64,000 bases of DNA, from the NCBI GenBank assembly GCA_016744375.1, contig JADGEM010000013.1:1-64000 (forward strand), given 5' to 3'. The notes beneath the pieces were generated by a model. That model was not told where the DNA came from. It searched no databases and saw only the letters and a list, made by a program, of their open reading frames with translations. Each line of letters begins with the position of its first letter. Positions within the stretch are counted from its first letter, which is position 1. This DNA is from Gammaproteobacteria bacterium. Lineage in GTDB: Bacteria; Pseudomonadota; Gammaproteobacteria; GRL18. Below, in pieces: positions 35,866 to 45,839 of the stretch. A program made the translations under genes and the position numbers.

Positions 35866-36675
35866 TCAGGAAAAAACACTATCAATTGCATGATCCAGAG
35901 TATCACGAATATCAGCGTCGTCAGTAATAGGGCGAACCAGAGCCATACGACAGGCTGATTTTTCTTCAACACCTTTGTTCATCAGGTTTGCTGCATATAC
36001 CAGTAAACGAGTTGAAATGCCTTCATCGAGGCCATGACCTTTGAGGTTTCTGGCTATGACTGCAATCTTGACTAGTTTCTTAGCAATTTCTTCGCTGGTG
36101 CCAGCTTCTTTAACCACAATACTGGCTTCAACTGAATTGGTTGGGTAATCAAATTCCAGTGCAGAAAAACGTTGTTTAGTGGATTGCTTCAGATCTTTCA
36201 TCAGGCTTTGATAGCCTGGATTGTATGAAATGACTAACTGGAAGTCTTCATGAGCTTTAATCATTTCGCCTTTTTTATCTAAAGGCAATTCACGTCGATG
36301 ATCGGTGAGTGGATGAATAACAACCGTAGTATCCTGGCGAGCTTCAACCACTTCATCCAGATAACAGATAGCACCAATACGAGCAGCAGTGGTTAATGGA
36401 CCATCAACCCAGCGTGTGCCATTGGCATCTAATAGGTAGCGACCGACCAGATCAGAGGCGGTCATGTCTTCATTACAGGCAACAGTAATTAGGGGTTTGC
36501 CTAATTTCCAGGCCATGTGTTCAATAAAACGGGATTTGCCACAACCGGTTGGCCCTTTAATCATCACAGGCAGACGAGCATCATAAGCAGCTTTGTATAA
36601 AGCAACTTCATCTTCCTGTGACTCGTAGTAAGGTTCTTCGCTTATTTTGTACTGTTCAATATCTTGATTGCTCAT
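35866..36675 (-). CDS. cbbQ: RuBisCO activase ATPase CbbQ (MoxR-type AAA+)
   Basis: A 269-residue AAA+ ATPase. Walker A is GPTGCGKS (residues 41-48), Walker B ICYLDEV (103-109), and sensor/arginine elements follow in [21 protein letters not shown]. The sequence and size match CbbQ of the NorQ/CbbQ group, which forms hexamers that bind CbbO and reactivate RuBisCO by ATP-driven removal of inhibitory sugar phosphates. It lies about 210 bp after cbbM, beyond a stem-loop that may reduce read-through, and about 110 bp before cbbO. The adjacent form II RuBisCO is its presumed client. Confidence 0.95.
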   Translation of the reverse strand: MSNQDIEQYKISEEPYYESQEDEVALYKAAYDARLPVMIKGPTGCGKSRFIEHMAWKLGKPLITVACNEDMTASDLVGRYLLDANGTRWVDGPLTTAARIGAICYLDEVVEARQDTTVVIHPLTDHRRELPLDKKGEMIKAHEDFQLVISYNPGYQSLMKDLKQSTKQRFSALEFDYPTNSVEASIVVKEAGTSEEIAKKLVKIAVIARNLKGHGLDEGISTRLLVYAANLMNKGVEEKSACRMALVRPITDDADIRDTLDHAIDSVFS

Positions 36676-36824
36676 GCTTATCTTCCTATGTGACTTTCTT
36701 GTATGAATCAGTTGTACTCAGTTCTATTCCTGAATGACTCTTGTTATCTGTGATACAGGTTAAATGATTCAGGAATAACACTGATTTCTATTGTTTTTTT
36801 TAAGGTTTTTTATGGCTAAAGACA

Positions 36825-36852
36825 ACAAAGCCTCTGAAAATAGAGGCTTTGT
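36825..36852 (-). terminator. stem-loop between cbbM and cbbQ
   Basis: ACAAAGCCTCT (36825-36835) and AGAGGCTTTGT (36842-36852) form a perfect 11-bp stem 36 bp after the cbbM stop. The minus strand continues with a loosely T-rich TTGTCTTT, so partial termination that lets less transcript into cbbQO is plausible. Confidence 0.7.
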
Positions 36853-36887
36853 CATTAGATCTTCATATTAAGTACTCAGAAGAGTGC

Positions 36888-38276
36888 TTACTTGTGAACA
36901 CCTAACTTGTCTCTCCAACCTGGGTAAATTGAATCAGCATCATGTTCGAATGACTCGAAGGCACGAGCAAATTCATTATGCTCTTTCGCATATTCAATTG
37001 GGTCAGCACCTTGCTTCCAGCAATCATATGCCTGGTGTAGAGATTTTGCACCAGCAGCAGGAGAATCGATATGGCCATAAGAACCACCACCAGAAGTATT
37101 GATGACGTTACCATGACCCAGGTTCTCAAAGAATCCAGGTAGGCGCAGAGCATTCATACCACCAGAAATAATTGGAGTAGTTGGCTTCATACCATACCAT
37201 TTCTGGTGGTAAACAGGTCCCTGACACTCATCACGCTCAATCATATAAGCAATGATCTTGTCAGAAGTATCACCTTCCATCTTACCATAACCCATTGTGC
37301 CCACGTGGATACCGGAAGCACCCATCAGACGAGACATTTTAGCCAGGATATAAGCAGTATAACCACGCTTAGAAGAAGGAGAAGTTACAGCACCATGACC
37401 AGCACGGTGATAATGTAAGTACTGATCTGGGTACTGACGACGTGCTGTTGTGACCATACCAGGACCACCAACATATCCGTCAACCAGGAATGCAACTTTA
37501 TGAGCATCTTCACCAAAAGTTTCTAGAACAAAGTCAGCACGAGCACACATTTCGTAGTGATCATCTGCTGTGATGTTGGCAGAGAATAATTTTGCTTCGC
37601 CAGTCTCATCCTGAGCACGTTTCATGGCATCAGCAACTAAAGGAATAACCTTTTTCATTGGGCAGAAAACCTGGTTACCCTGAGGCTCATCATTCTTGAT
37701 GAAATCACCGCCAAGCCAGAACTGATAAGCAGCATCAGCAAAAGGCTCAGGACGTAAACCAAGTTTTGGCTTAATAATAGTACCTGCGATATAACCGCCA
37801 TTTTCAATAGGACGACCAAGAATGCGCCACATATCAGAAATGTCTTTAGAAGGACCATCAAATAACTGCAGCATTTTAGGTGGCACGTAGAAGTCAAACA
37901 TCTGAGCGTTCTTGATATCACCCATGCCCTGGTTGTTACCAATAGCCAGAGTCAGGAAAGAAACGATCATTGCACGACCATCAATGACATTGCGGTCAAA
38001 CAGTTCGTTTGGATAAGCAATTTTCATGATGCCCTTAGCTTCATCGATCTCATAAACTAAAGCATCAACACCTTTTGTGAAGTCATCAGTAGTCGAAACT
38101 TCAACATTGGTACCAGTAGAAGATTCAGCCGCAAAGTGAGCAGCTGCTTCCAGGTAACCATAACCTTCAGCAGGTTCCATTGTGTAAGCAACTAGAATAT
38201 GCTTACCGCCAGCGTGTAATTCGTCTTCTGTAAGACTTAAATCGGAGTAACGATTTGTTTGGTCTAATAATGCCAT
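36888..38276 (-). CDS. cbbM: ribulose-1,5-bisphosphate carboxylase, form II (CbbM)
   Basis: A 462-residue form II RuBisCO, the CO2-fixing enzyme of the Calvin cycle, active as large-subunit dimers without small subunits. Catalytic features are all there: Lys169 in TIIKPKLG, the carbamylated Lys194 with metal ligands Asp196 and Glu197 in FIKNDEP, HRAGHGA, and loop 6 Lys332 in [10 protein letters not shown]. The N-terminal [20 protein letters not shown] is typical of CbbM. No cbbS is present. cbbQ and cbbO follow and cbbR is divergent. It implies tolerance of high CO2 and low oxygen. The gene has a well-formed promoter with LysR-type sites upstream. Confidence 0.98.
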   Translation of the reverse strand: MALLDQTNRYSDLSLTEDELHAGGKHILVAYTMEPAEGYGYLEAAAHFAAESSTGTNVEVSTTDDFTKGVDALVYEIDEAKGIMKIAYPNELFDRNVIDGRAMIVSFLTLAIGNNQGMGDIKNAQMFDFYVPPKMLQLFDGPSKDISDMWRILGRPIENGGYIAGTIIKPKLGLRPEPFADAAYQFWLGGDFIKNDEPQGNQVFCPMKKVIPLVADAMKRAQDETGEAKLFSANITADDHYEMCARADFVLETFGEDAHKVAFLVDGYVGGPGMVTTARRQYPDQYLHYHRAGHGAVTSPSSKRGYTAYILAKMSRLMGASGIHVGTMGYGKMEGDTSDKIIAYMIERDECQGPVYHQKWYGMKPTTPIISGGMNALRLPGFFENLGHGNVINTSGGGSYGHIDSPAAGAKSLHQAYDCWKQGADPIEYAKEHNEFARAFESFEHDADSIYPGWRDKLGVHK

Positions 38277-38364
38277 CTATCCGTTTCCTTTATGTAGTTA
38301 AAATTCGTGTTATGCAAGCCCTTAATCAATAAAAATATTAAGGTGCCTCATAAAGTGTTAGGAG

Positions 38365-38432
38365 AATATAATTTAATTGAACTATAAAGTAAAACTTTAT
38401 TTTTTAATTGTTACCATAAGCTATAGCTTATG
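38365..38432 (-). promoter_or_regulatory. cbbM promoter with two CbbR-type palindromes
   Basis: On the minus strand, -35 TTTACT (38388-38393) and -10 TATATT (38365-38370) are 17 bp apart, giving a start near 38358. A 7-bp inverted repeat with a 3-base centre (38384-38400) overlaps the -35, and a perfect 18-bp palindrome (38415-38432) is centred near -65. These are the positions of the activation and recognition sites of LysR-type regulators. Confidence 0.6.
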
Positions 38433-38474
38433 ATATATTATTTATCACTTTTACACTGAGACACAAAATAAATT

Positions 38475-39395
38475 ATGAATCTGACATTTCGACAGCTTAA
38501 GGTTTTTGAGGCCGTTGCCCGACATTTGAATTATACGAATGCCGCTAAAGAGCTGCATCTGTCGCAGCCTGCTGTATCTATGCAGGTAAAACAGCTGGAA
38601 GAGCAGGTGAGTACCCCTTTGATTGAAAAACTGGGCAAAAAACTCTATCTGACTGAGGTGGGGCTGGAAATACAGGATTATGCCTGCAATACCTTACAGC
38701 AACTGGTGGATCTGGAAGAAACCATTGCCCAGATGAAGTCAATGAAGCGGGGACATCTTAAAATGGCAGTGGCCAGTACAGCCAATCATTTTGTCATCCG
38801 CTTGCTGGCCAGTTTTGCTAAAGTTTACCCAAGGATCAGCATCAGTCTGGATGTGACCAATCGGAGTTCTTTATTGGAACTGCTGGAAAAGAATGAATGT
38901 GATCTGGTTATAATGGGCAGTCCCCCGGAAGGACATAATCTGCAGTCAGCACCATTTCTAGAAAACCCTTTAGTGGTGGTGTCTAATCCGCACCATTATC
39001 TGGCTGATAAGAAACACGTTTCATTGCAGGAACTGGAAAAAGAAGATTTTGTTGTTCGAGAGCAGGGTTCAGGTACTCGCAGTGCTGCCAAACGATTTTT
39101 TACAGAACATAATCTGAAATTTAAAACAAAAATGAATATGAGTAATAATCGTGCCATTAAGCATGCCGCAGAAGAGGGCCTGGGTCTGGCGATTGTTTCA
39201 GTGCATACGCTTGAGATTGAGTTAAAAGCTAAAACATTAAAAATTCTGAATGTTGAGGGATTCCCCATCTTTCGTAACTGGTATGTTGTTCAGAGAGAAG
39301 GAAAACGCTTATCACCTATTGCCAAGGTGTTTAATGAGTACATTCTGCAGGAATCTGATAATATGATGCAGAATTTTGATATACCCCATTTTTAA
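38475..39395 (+). CDS. cbbR: LysR-type regulator CbbR
   Basis: A 306-residue LysR-family transcription factor. The winged helix-turn-helix is at residues 1-60 (MNLTFRQLKVFEAVARHLNY, then AAKELHLSQPAVSMQVKQLE), with the effector-binding domain from about residue 90. Its divergent position 198 bp from cbbM, and the pair of palindromes between them, make CbbR the natural assignment: it would activate the Calvin-cycle genes in response to metabolites such as phosphoenolpyruvate or NADPH. The effector is not readable from sequence. Confidence 0.93.
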   Translation: MNLTFRQLKVFEAVARHLNYTNAAKELHLSQPAVSMQVKQLEEQVSTPLIEKLGKKLYLTEVGLEIQDYACNTLQQLVDLEETIAQMKSMKRGHLKMAVASTANHFVIRLLASFAKVYPRISISLDVTNRSSLLELLEKNECDLVIMGSPPEGHNLQSAPFLENPLVVVSNPHHYLADKKHVSLQELEKEDFVVREQGSGTRSAAKRFFTEHNLKFKTKMNMSNNRAIKHAAEEGLGLAIVSVHTLEIELKAKTLKILNVEGFPIFRNWYVVQREGKRLSPIAKVFNEYILQESDNMMQNFDIPHF

Positions 39396-39421
39396 AACAG
39401 ACACGGATAGTAAGTTAACCT

Positions 39422-40843
39422 ATGGCTTTAGCAGAAATTTCACATCATGGTGCCGTGGATGGCGTCACAGGTTCATGCCATGAACTTCATATTGACAGCA
39501 ATAATAGCATTTTGATTGACTGTGGTCTGTTTCAGGGGGCTGAAACCTCTCCAGGAGGTGCTGATCATGAGCAGATGGCGATTGATTTCCCCCTCAGAGC
39601 TGTTCAGGCACTGATTGTGACCCATGTGCATATTGACCATGTAGGGCGTATTCCCTATTTACTGGCAGCAGGCTTTGACGGGCCGATATATTGCTCTCAG
39701 GCAAGTGCAATATTGCTTCCGGATGTGCTCGAAGACGCTGTAAAAATTGGTTTTACCAGAAATCGTCACTTGATCAGTAAATTCATCCAACACATTAAAT
39801 CACTTCTGGTGCCTCTGGATTATGCTGAAAAAATGAACATTACACTTAAAAATTCTCAGCATACACTTTCGATTAAACTAAAACCTGCCGGGCATATTTT
39901 AGGTTCTGCCTATGTTGAATGTGAAATAAGTAAGCAGAAAATCATTTTTAGTGGTGATTTAGGAGCGCCATATGCACCACTGCTTCCGGCACCTAAATCA
40001 CCTTACGGTTGTAATCAGTTGGTATTAGAAAGTACCTATGGTGACAAAAATCATGGGGATCGCCGGCACAGACAAAAACAATTGCAAACAATTATTGAAC
40101 GGGCAGTTCAAAACCGCGGTGTTATATTGATCCCGGCTTTTAGTATTGGACGGACTCAGGAATTATTGTACGAGCTGGAAAACATAATCTACCAGCAGTC
40201 CTCTCAAATGAAGCAGAAGCAAACTAAAGACAGTTTATGGGAAAAGATTGAAATCATTGTTGACTCACCAATGGCCAGTGAATTTACAGAAAAATACCGC
40301 CAATTATCAGCATACTGGGATGCAGAAGCTCAGAAACGAGTCCATCAGGGACGTCACCCATTGGATTTTTCTCAACTACTCACTATTAACGATCATAAAA
40401 CTCATCTGGAAACCGTAAAATATTTACAAAAAACAGCCCGCCCTGCTATTGTTATATCAGCCAGTGGAATGTGTACCAGCGGCCGTGTCGTTAATTATTT
40501 AAAGGCGCTACTCGGTGATGAACGAACCGATATACTCTTTACAGGATATCAGGCTCAGGGGACACCAGGACGAGATATTCAGAAATACTCTAAAGGTGGC
40601 TATGTTATTTTTGATGCATCCTCACAGGGGGAAAAATACCCCATTAAAGCATGCATTCATACTCTGAGTGGTTATTCTGCCCATGCCGATCAGAGCAATC
40701 TGTTGAATTTTGTTAAACGAATGAGAAATAAGCCTGAACAAATCCGTCTGGTACATGGTGATTATGAGGCCAGGCATGCTCTGCAGAAAAAGCTAAAATC
40801 AGCCTGGCCGGAAATTGATGTTATGATACCTGGAAAGGTTTAA
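39422..40843 (+). CDS. MBL-fold RNA-processing-type metallohydrolase (beta-CASP)
   Basis: A 473-residue metallo-beta-lactamase-fold protein with a beta-CASP domain, the family of RNA 3'-end nucleases (YSH1/CPSF type). Metal motifs are THVHIDHVGR (the HxHxDH motif, near residues 71-78), the following PAGHILGSAYVE histidine, and FSGDLG. beta-CASP features include STYGDKNHGDR, PAFSIGRTQELLYEL and, near the C-terminus, SGYSAHADQ with VHGDYEAR. The protein could process or degrade RNA; some relatives have other substrates. It starts 26 bp after cbbR and may be co-transcribed; the GDP-mannose genes follow at 28 bp. Confidence 0.88.
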   Translation: MALAEISHHGAVDGVTGSCHELHIDSNNSILIDCGLFQGAETSPGGADHEQMAIDFPLRAVQALIVTHVHIDHVGRIPYLLAAGFDGPIYCSQASAILLPDVLEDAVKIGFTRNRHLISKFIQHIKSLLVPLDYAEKMNITLKNSQHTLSIKLKPAGHILGSAYVECEISKQKIIFSGDLGAPYAPLLPAPKSPYGCNQLVLESTYGDKNHGDRRHRQKQLQTIIERAVQNRGVILIPAFSIGRTQELLYELENIIYQQSSQMKQKQTKDSLWEKIEIIVDSPMASEFTEKYRQLSAYWDAEAQKRVHQGRHPLDFSQLLTINDHKTHLETVKYLQKTARPAIVISASGMCTSGRVVNYLKALLGDERTDILFTGYQAQGTPGRDIQKYSKGGYVIFDASSQGEKYPIKACIHTLSGYSAHADQSNLLNFVKRMRNKPEQIRLVHGDYEARHALQKKLKSAWPEIDVMIPGKV

Positions 40844-40871
40844 AGTCTAAGGGAAAAGTTGAGAAAATTTT

Positions 40872-42344
40872 ATGATTATTCCAGTTATTTTGTCAGGAGG
40901 TTCGGGATCTCGTCTGTGGCCAATGTCCAGAGAGATGAATCCGAAGCAGTTTTTATCGCTCTGTGGTGAGCAGAGCATGCTGCAGGAAACCGTGACCCGA
41001 TTAGAGGGGCTTGATGAGTTGGCGGCACCGGTCATTGTGTGTAATGAGGAACATCGATTTCTGGTGGCTCAACAGATGAGAGATATTGGCGTCGATGTTG
41101 ATAAAATTATTTTGGAGCCCATTGGTCGTAATACTGCTCCGGCAATTTGTGCTGCAGCTGAATACATTCATGAAAAAAATACCGGTGATTCTGCTTCGGA
41201 TGTCATGTTAATTCTAGCAGCTGACCATGTTATCCAGAATCAGGCTGTCTTTCACCAGGTGGTTGATAAAGGTTATCAAGTCGCTCAAAAGGGGCAGTTA
41301 GTGACATTTGGAATTGTACCGGACAAAGCTGAAACGGGCTATGGCTATATCAAGCGGGCTGGCCTCTTTGAACAAGAAGCCGGAGCAGAGTCTTCTCAGA
41401 ATGACAATGCGTATAAAGTTGAGAAATTTGTTGAAAAACCAAACTTAGAAACGGCTCAAAAATATTTAGACAGTGGTGACTATTATTGGAATAGCGGTAT
41501 GTTTATGTTTCAGTCGGGTACAATATTGCAAGAACTGGAAAGGCTGTCTAAGGATATTTTTGATGCAGTCAAAACCTCTGTTTCGGAAGGTACCAGAGAT
41601 CTGGATTTTTGCCGCCTGGGTGTTGAAGCTTTTACAGCATCACCCTCAGACTCAATTGACTATGCGGTCATGGAAAAAACTGACAAGGTCGTTGTTATTC
41701 CTCTGGATGCAAACTGGAATGATGTGGGGGCATGGTCGGCATTATGGGAAGTCAATGAACGTGATGATGACGGTAACGTTCTTCAAGGAGATATTTTAAA
41801 ATATCAACTTACTAATAGTTATATTCATGCTGAAGAACGTATGGTTGCAGTAATCGGTATGGATAACTGCGTTGTGGTGGAGACTGCGGATGCGGTTCTG
41901 GTGGCTGATAAATCACGGGCACAGGATGTTAAAGAAATTGTTAATCAGCTCAAACTCAGTGATCGTGAAGAAGCATTATTACATCAGCGGGTCTTTAGAC
42001 CCTGGGGCAGCTATGAGACTCTAGAAGAAACGGAGCGTTTTAAAGTAAAGCGAATTATTGTCAATCCGGGAGCTGAATTATCATTGCAGATGCATCACCA
42101 CCGGGCAGAACACTGGGTGGTGGTCAAAGGGACAGCAAAGATAGTTTGCGGTGAAAAAGAGTTTATTATGACGGAAGATCAGTCTAACTATATACCTCTG
42201 GGTACATTGCACCGTCTGGAAAATCCGGGAGTGATACCATTGGAGATTATTGAGATTCAAACGGGCAGCTATCTTGGCGAAGATGATATTGTTCGCTTTG
42301 ATGATCATTATGGTCGAGTAGAGGCGAGTTGTCTTAAAAAATGA
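40872..42344 (+). CDS. manC: mannose-1-phosphate guanylyltransferase / mannose-6-phosphate isomerase (ManC)
   Basis: A 490-residue bifunctional enzyme that makes GDP-mannose. The N-terminal nucleotidyltransferase has ILSGGSGSRLWPMSR (residues 6-20), LAADHVI and FVEKPN, which bind GTP and mannose 1-phosphate. The C-terminal cupin (from about residue 375) has PWGSYETLEETERFKVKRI and the metal-binding QMHHHRAEHW of type II phosphomannose isomerases. Length is as expected (about 470-490). It overlaps the following phosphohexomutase by four bases (ATGA), so GDP-mannose for polysaccharide or O-antigen is likely made from one operon. Confidence 0.95.
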   Translation: MIIPVILSGGSGSRLWPMSREMNPKQFLSLCGEQSMLQETVTRLEGLDELAAPVIVCNEEHRFLVAQQMRDIGVDVDKIILEPIGRNTAPAICAAAEYIHEKNTGDSASDVMLILAADHVIQNQAVFHQVVDKGYQVAQKGQLVTFGIVPDKAETGYGYIKRAGLFEQEAGAESSQNDNAYKVEKFVEKPNLETAQKYLDSGDYYWNSGMFMFQSGTILQELERLSKDIFDAVKTSVSEGTRDLDFCRLGVEAFTASPSDSIDYAVMEKTDKVVVIPLDANWNDVGAWSALWEVNERDDDGNVLQGDILKYQLTNSYIHAEERMVAVIGMDNCVVVETADAVLVADKSRAQDVKEIVNQLKLSDREEALLHQRVFRPWGSYETLEETERFKVKRIIVNPGAELSLQMHHHRAEHWVVVKGTAKIVCGEKEFIMTEDQSNYIPLGTLHRLENPGVIPLEIIEIQTGSYLGEDDIVRFDDHYGRVEASCLKK

Positions 42345-43846
42345 AAACAACAATTAAAGAACTGATGCAAACCAGCCAGGTTAAATTTGGTACCAGCGGA
42401 GCTCGCGGATTGGTCAGTGATATGACTGACCAGGTGTGTTATGGCTATACCATGGGCTTTATTCAATACCTTAAGCAGACACAACAACTGAATACCATCT
42501 TAAAACCTGGTTCAAATAAAATGGCAGAGATTGCACTGGCCGGTGATCTGAGAAACAGCACACCGAGAATTCTAAATGCCTGTGCCAGAGCCATCACAGA
42601 CAGTGGTTATCAGGTAGTTAACACCGGTCTTATTGCAACACCTGCAGTAGCACTTTACGGACTAGCACATAATTGCCCTGCCATTATGGTGACGGGGAGT
42701 CATATCCCGGATGATCGAAACGGCATAAAGTTTTATAAATTGTCCGGTGAGATTCTCAAAGAAGATGAACTCTCCATTAAAGAACAGGAAGTTAACCTGG
42801 CTGATGAATTATTTGATCCGCAGGGGCAATTTAAGGAGATAGGCAACTTCCTGCCTGATATTGATTCAACTGCTTTGGATGAATATAAACAACGCTATCT
42901 GGATCTGTTTCCGGAAAATGCATTTTCTGGTAAAAAAATCGGTGTCTATCAGCACAGTGGTGTTGCTAGAGAATTGTTACCGGAGATTCTAAATAAACTG
43001 GGTGCACAGGTGATTAATCTAGGGTATTCAGATCACTTTATTCCTGTTGATACAGAAGCCGTACGTGAAGAAGATATTGAGCTTGCCAGACGATGGGCGG
43101 CTGAGTATAAACTGGATGCCATTGTGTCAACTGATGGTGATGCTGATCGGCCATTAATTTCTGATGAAAAAGGCCATTGGTTACGTGGTGATATTGTCGG
43201 CATGATCTGTTCACAATATTTACAGATCGATCATGTTGTGACCCCGATCAGTTCAAACACCTGTGTGGAAAAATCAGGCTCCTTTGTTGATGTTAAGCGT
43301 ACTCGTATTGGTTCACCTTTCGTGATAGAAGCAATGAATCATTATATTGAAGATCATTATGCTGCGGTTGCGGGCTATGAGGCGAATGGTGGTTTTCTTC
43401 TGGCCACACCGATCAGGAGGAATGATTGTTTGTTGAGTGCATTGCCTACACGCGATGCAATTATTGTAATATTGACCTTATTACATAGAAGTATTGAGAA
43501 AAATGTTTCCTTGTCACAATTATCAGAACAATTACCACAGCGTTATACCTATAGTGATCGAATTAAAGATATTGCTACTGAACGCAGTCAACAATTAATT
43601 GCACGATTGACTCAAGGCACTGAATCAGAAAATAAACAAATCCTTGAAAAGGATTTTCCCCAGTTTGGACGCATCCAGTCAATTAATACTCTGGATGGCT
43701 TAAGAGTGACTTTTGATAATGAAGATATTATCCATTTTCGTCCTTCAGGAAACGCACCAGAGTTTCGTTGTTATAGTGAATCGGGCAGCATAGACAAAGC
43801 AGAGAGTATTAATCAGATGGCTCTGAAGCAAATTTTGTTAAGCTGA
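42341..43846 (+). CDS. phosphohexomutase, probable phosphomannomutase
   Basis: A 501-residue enzyme of the alpha-D-phosphohexomutase superfamily. The N-terminal FGTSGARGLV, the active-site serine loop MVTGSHIPDDRNGIKFY (variant of TASHNP), the metal-binding STDGDADRP and the late phosphate-binding FRPSGNAPEFR are present in order. Coupled to manC by a four-base overlap, it probably interconverts mannose 6- and 1-phosphate. The SHIP loop differs from the ManB/AlgC standard and occurs in a subgroup annotated variously as phosphomannomutase or phosphoglucosamine mutase-like, so substrate is inferred. Confidence 0.88.
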   Translation: MKTTIKELMQTSQVKFGTSGARGLVSDMTDQVCYGYTMGFIQYLKQTQQLNTILKPGSNKMAEIALAGDLRNSTPRILNACARAITDSGYQVVNTGLIATPAVALYGLAHNCPAIMVTGSHIPDDRNGIKFYKLSGEILKEDELSIKEQEVNLADELFDPQGQFKEIGNFLPDIDSTALDEYKQRYLDLFPENAFSGKKIGVYQHSGVARELLPEILNKLGAQVINLGYSDHFIPVDTEAVREEDIELARRWAAEYKLDAIVSTDGDADRPLISDEKGHWLRGDIVGMICSQYLQIDHVVTPISSNTCVEKSGSFVDVKRTRIGSPFVIEAMNHYIEDHYAAVAGYEANGGFLLATPIRRNDCLLSALPTRDAIIVILTLLHRSIEKNVSLSQLSEQLPQRYTYSDRIKDIATERSQQLIARLTQGTESENKQILEKDFPQFGRIQSINTLDGLRVTFDNEDIIHFRPSGNAPEFRCYSESGSIDKAESINQMALKQILLS

Positions 43847-44055
43847 TCACATAATTATCAATTGAAGATAATTGTTTTGTTTTGAGCAAAGGGTTTTCCG
43901 TCGCGTTGGACTCCAATTTATCTCCTTGAAATTAAATAAAAAAATGATGACTGCTTAAAATATGAACTGATGTTTTATCATAAATTATTAAATAATAATT
44001 TTCTTATACAGGAGAACCCTAATTGCCTGTTTGTCGTTTTTTGCTAAGATACATC
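43847..44055. other. AT-rich intergenic region before the sRNA candidate
   Basis: No gene is seen. A promoter for the RNA below lies at its end: -35 TTGCCT (44023-44028), 16-bp spacer, extended -10 TGC-TAAGAT (44042-44050). The region before it is very AT-rich, as is common upstream of strong stable-RNA promoters. Confidence 0.6.
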
Positions 44056-44248
44056 CATCGATTGATTAGGACATCAAAGAATTTATTCAAGGACGACGTA
44101 AGAGGGATCGATTAAGGAGTGTAGGGTCTAAGGATTGACCGCAAGCAGGATTCTTAGGGCAGAGTGTTTTCTAGCACTTTGTTCTGCGAGTGGCTTGGTA
44201 AGGAGGTACAAAAGCGGCTGAGAATTTATTCTCAGCCGCTTTTTTTTG
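44056..44248 (+). ncRNA. CsrB/RsmZ-like CsrA-binding sRNA candidate
   Basis: No protein frame of note runs through this stretch, but it has all parts of a small RNA gene: an extended -10 promoter, about 190 nt, and a strong terminator. It contains seven GGA motifs (44069, 44091, 44105, 44116, 44132, 44148, 44202), most within A(A/G)GGA. One is displayed in the loop of GGTC-TAAGGATT-GACC (44125-44140) and others lie between hairpins. GGA-rich loops are how CsrB, RsmY and RsmZ titrate CsrA/RsmA. A separate hairpin, GCAGA...TCTGC with an inner GTG/CAC, is at about 44159-44187. Primary sequence in this class is not conserved, so structure and motif count are the basis. It would control carbon storage, motility or virulence-like switches. 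Confidence 0.62.
44212..44247 (+). terminator. terminator of the sRNA, bidirectional with purH
   Basis: AAGCGGCTGAGAA (44212-44224) and TTCTCAGCCGCTT (44229-44241) make a perfect 13-bp stem with a TTTA loop and T8 on the plus strand. On the minus strand it follows purH by about 20 bp with a shorter T4, so it can also end purH. Confidence 0.93.
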
Positions 44249-44267
44249 CCTGAAAGAGTATTGAATT

Positions 44268-45839
44268 TTAGTGTCTAAAGTGGCGCATACCTGTGAAGAC
44301 CATCGCAATGCCATGTTCATCGGCCGCGTCAATGACTTCCTGATCGCGCATGGAGCCACCTGGCTGGATTACAGCAGTAATACCGGCTTCTGCGGCGGCA
44401 TCCAGGCCATCACGGAAGGGGAAGAATGCATCTGAAGCCATAACCGAGCCTGGGACGACAAGGTTCTCATCTGCAGCTTTAATGCCTGCAATTTTTGCTG
44501 AGTAAACGCGACTCATCTGGCCTGCACCAACACCAATAGTTTGTTTGTCTTTAGCGTAAACAATCGCATTGGATTTAACAAATTTTGCCACCTTCCAGGT
44601 GAAGATAAGATCCATCATTTGCTCTGGTGTGGGGACTTTCTTTGTAACGACTTTCAGATCACCTTCAGTCACCATACCTAAATCACGTTCCTGAACTAGC
44701 AAGCCGCCATTGACGCGCTTGTAATCCCAGGTTTGAACGGGTGTATCAGCCCATTGACCGCAGGAAAGAACCCGGACATTTTTCTTTTCTGAGAGAATTT
44801 TTTTGGCCTCTTCGTCAACATCCGGTGCAATAATAACCTCAACAAACTGGCGATCAATAATTGATTTTGCAGTTTCAGCAGAGAGGGTCTGGTTAAAGGC
44901 AATAATGCCGCCAAAGGCAGAAGTTGGATCGGTTTGAAAAGCTCTGTCATAGGCTTCCAGCTGATTGCTGCCCAGTGCAACACCACAGGGATTGGCATGC
45001 TTGACAATGACACAGGCTGGTGCTTCATTGAACTGTTTAACACATTCCAGTGCGGCATCGGTATCGCCAATATTGTTATAGGAGAGTTCTTTGCCCTGAA
45101 TCTGAATGGCTGTTGCTATGCAGGCATCTTTAGGTGAAGATTCAACGTAAAAAGCAGCATTTTGATGAGGATTTTCGCCATAGCGCATTTGCTGAGACTT
45201 ATTAAATTGCAGGCTGTAGGTTTGAGGAAATGTTGACTTAGTCTGATCGCCAATATTAATTGCGCCCAGGTAGTTGGCAATGTGGCTATCGTACTTGGCC
45301 GTATGCTCAAAGGCTCTGACTGCAAGTTTAAATAGCGTATCCTTTGCCAACTGAGCATCTGAGCTTTTCATTTCAGCAATGATACTATCGTAATCACCCG
45401 GATTAACAACTATTGCGACACTATTATGATTTTTAGCTGCAGCTCGAACCATTGTGGGGCCGCCAATATCAATATTTTCAATTGCGGTTTCCAGATCACA
45501 GTCGGGCCTGGCAACAGTGGCTTCAAATGGATAAAGATTAACAACGACCATGTCAATAGCATCTATGCCATGTTCTTTCATGACCTCATCATCGATGCCG
45601 CGTCTACCCAGAATCCCACCATGAACTTTAGGGTGCAGAGTCTTGACTCTGCCAGCCATCATTTCTGGAAAGCCGGTATAATCGGACACTTCAGTCACAG
45701 GAATGTTGTTCTCTTGCAGCAACTTTGCTGTGCCACCCGTTGATAAGATGTTTACTTGCATTTCAGATAAAGCTTTAGCAAATTCGACAATATTGTCTTT
45801 GTCCGAAACGCTGATCAGTGCTGTTTTCATTGTGGCCAT
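44268..45839 (-). CDS. purH: bifunctional AICAR formyltransferase / IMP cyclohydrolase (PurH)
   Basis: A 523-residue enzyme catalysing the last two steps of purine synthesis, formylation of AICAR and ring closure to IMP. The N-terminal cyclohydrolase domain (residues 1-200) has [34 protein letters not shown] and PFEATVARP. The C-terminal transformylase has [21 protein letters not shown] with the catalytic Lys-His, and [22 protein letters not shown]. Length is standard. It follows fis with 310 bp between, in the usual dusB-fis-purH order, and has its own promoter-like sequence. Confidence 0.97.
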   Translation of the reverse strand: MATMKTALISVSDKDNIVEFAKALSEMQVNILSTGGTAKLLQENNIPVTEVSDYTGFPEMMAGRVKTLHPKVHGGILGRRGIDDEVMKEHGIDAIDMVVVNLYPFEATVARPDCDLETAIENIDIGGPTMVRAAAKNHNSVAIVVNPGDYDSIIAEMKSSDAQLAKDTLFKLAVRAFEHTAKYDSHIANYLGAINIGDQTKSTFPQTYSLQFNKSQQMRYGENPHQNAAFYVESSPKDACIATAIQIQGKELSYNNIGDTDAALECVKQFNEAPACVIVKHANPCGVALGSNQLEAYDRAFQTDPTSAFGGIIAFNQTLSAETAKSIIDRQFVEVIIAPDVDEEAKKILSEKKNVRVLSCGQWADTPVQTWDYKRVNGGLLVQERDLGMVTEGDLKVVTKKVPTPEQMMDLIFTWKVAKFVKSNAIVYAKDKQTIGVGAGQMSRVYSAKIAGIKAADENLVVPGSVMASDAFFPFRDGLDAAAEAGITAVIQPGGSMRDQEVIDAADEHGIAMVFTGMRHFRH

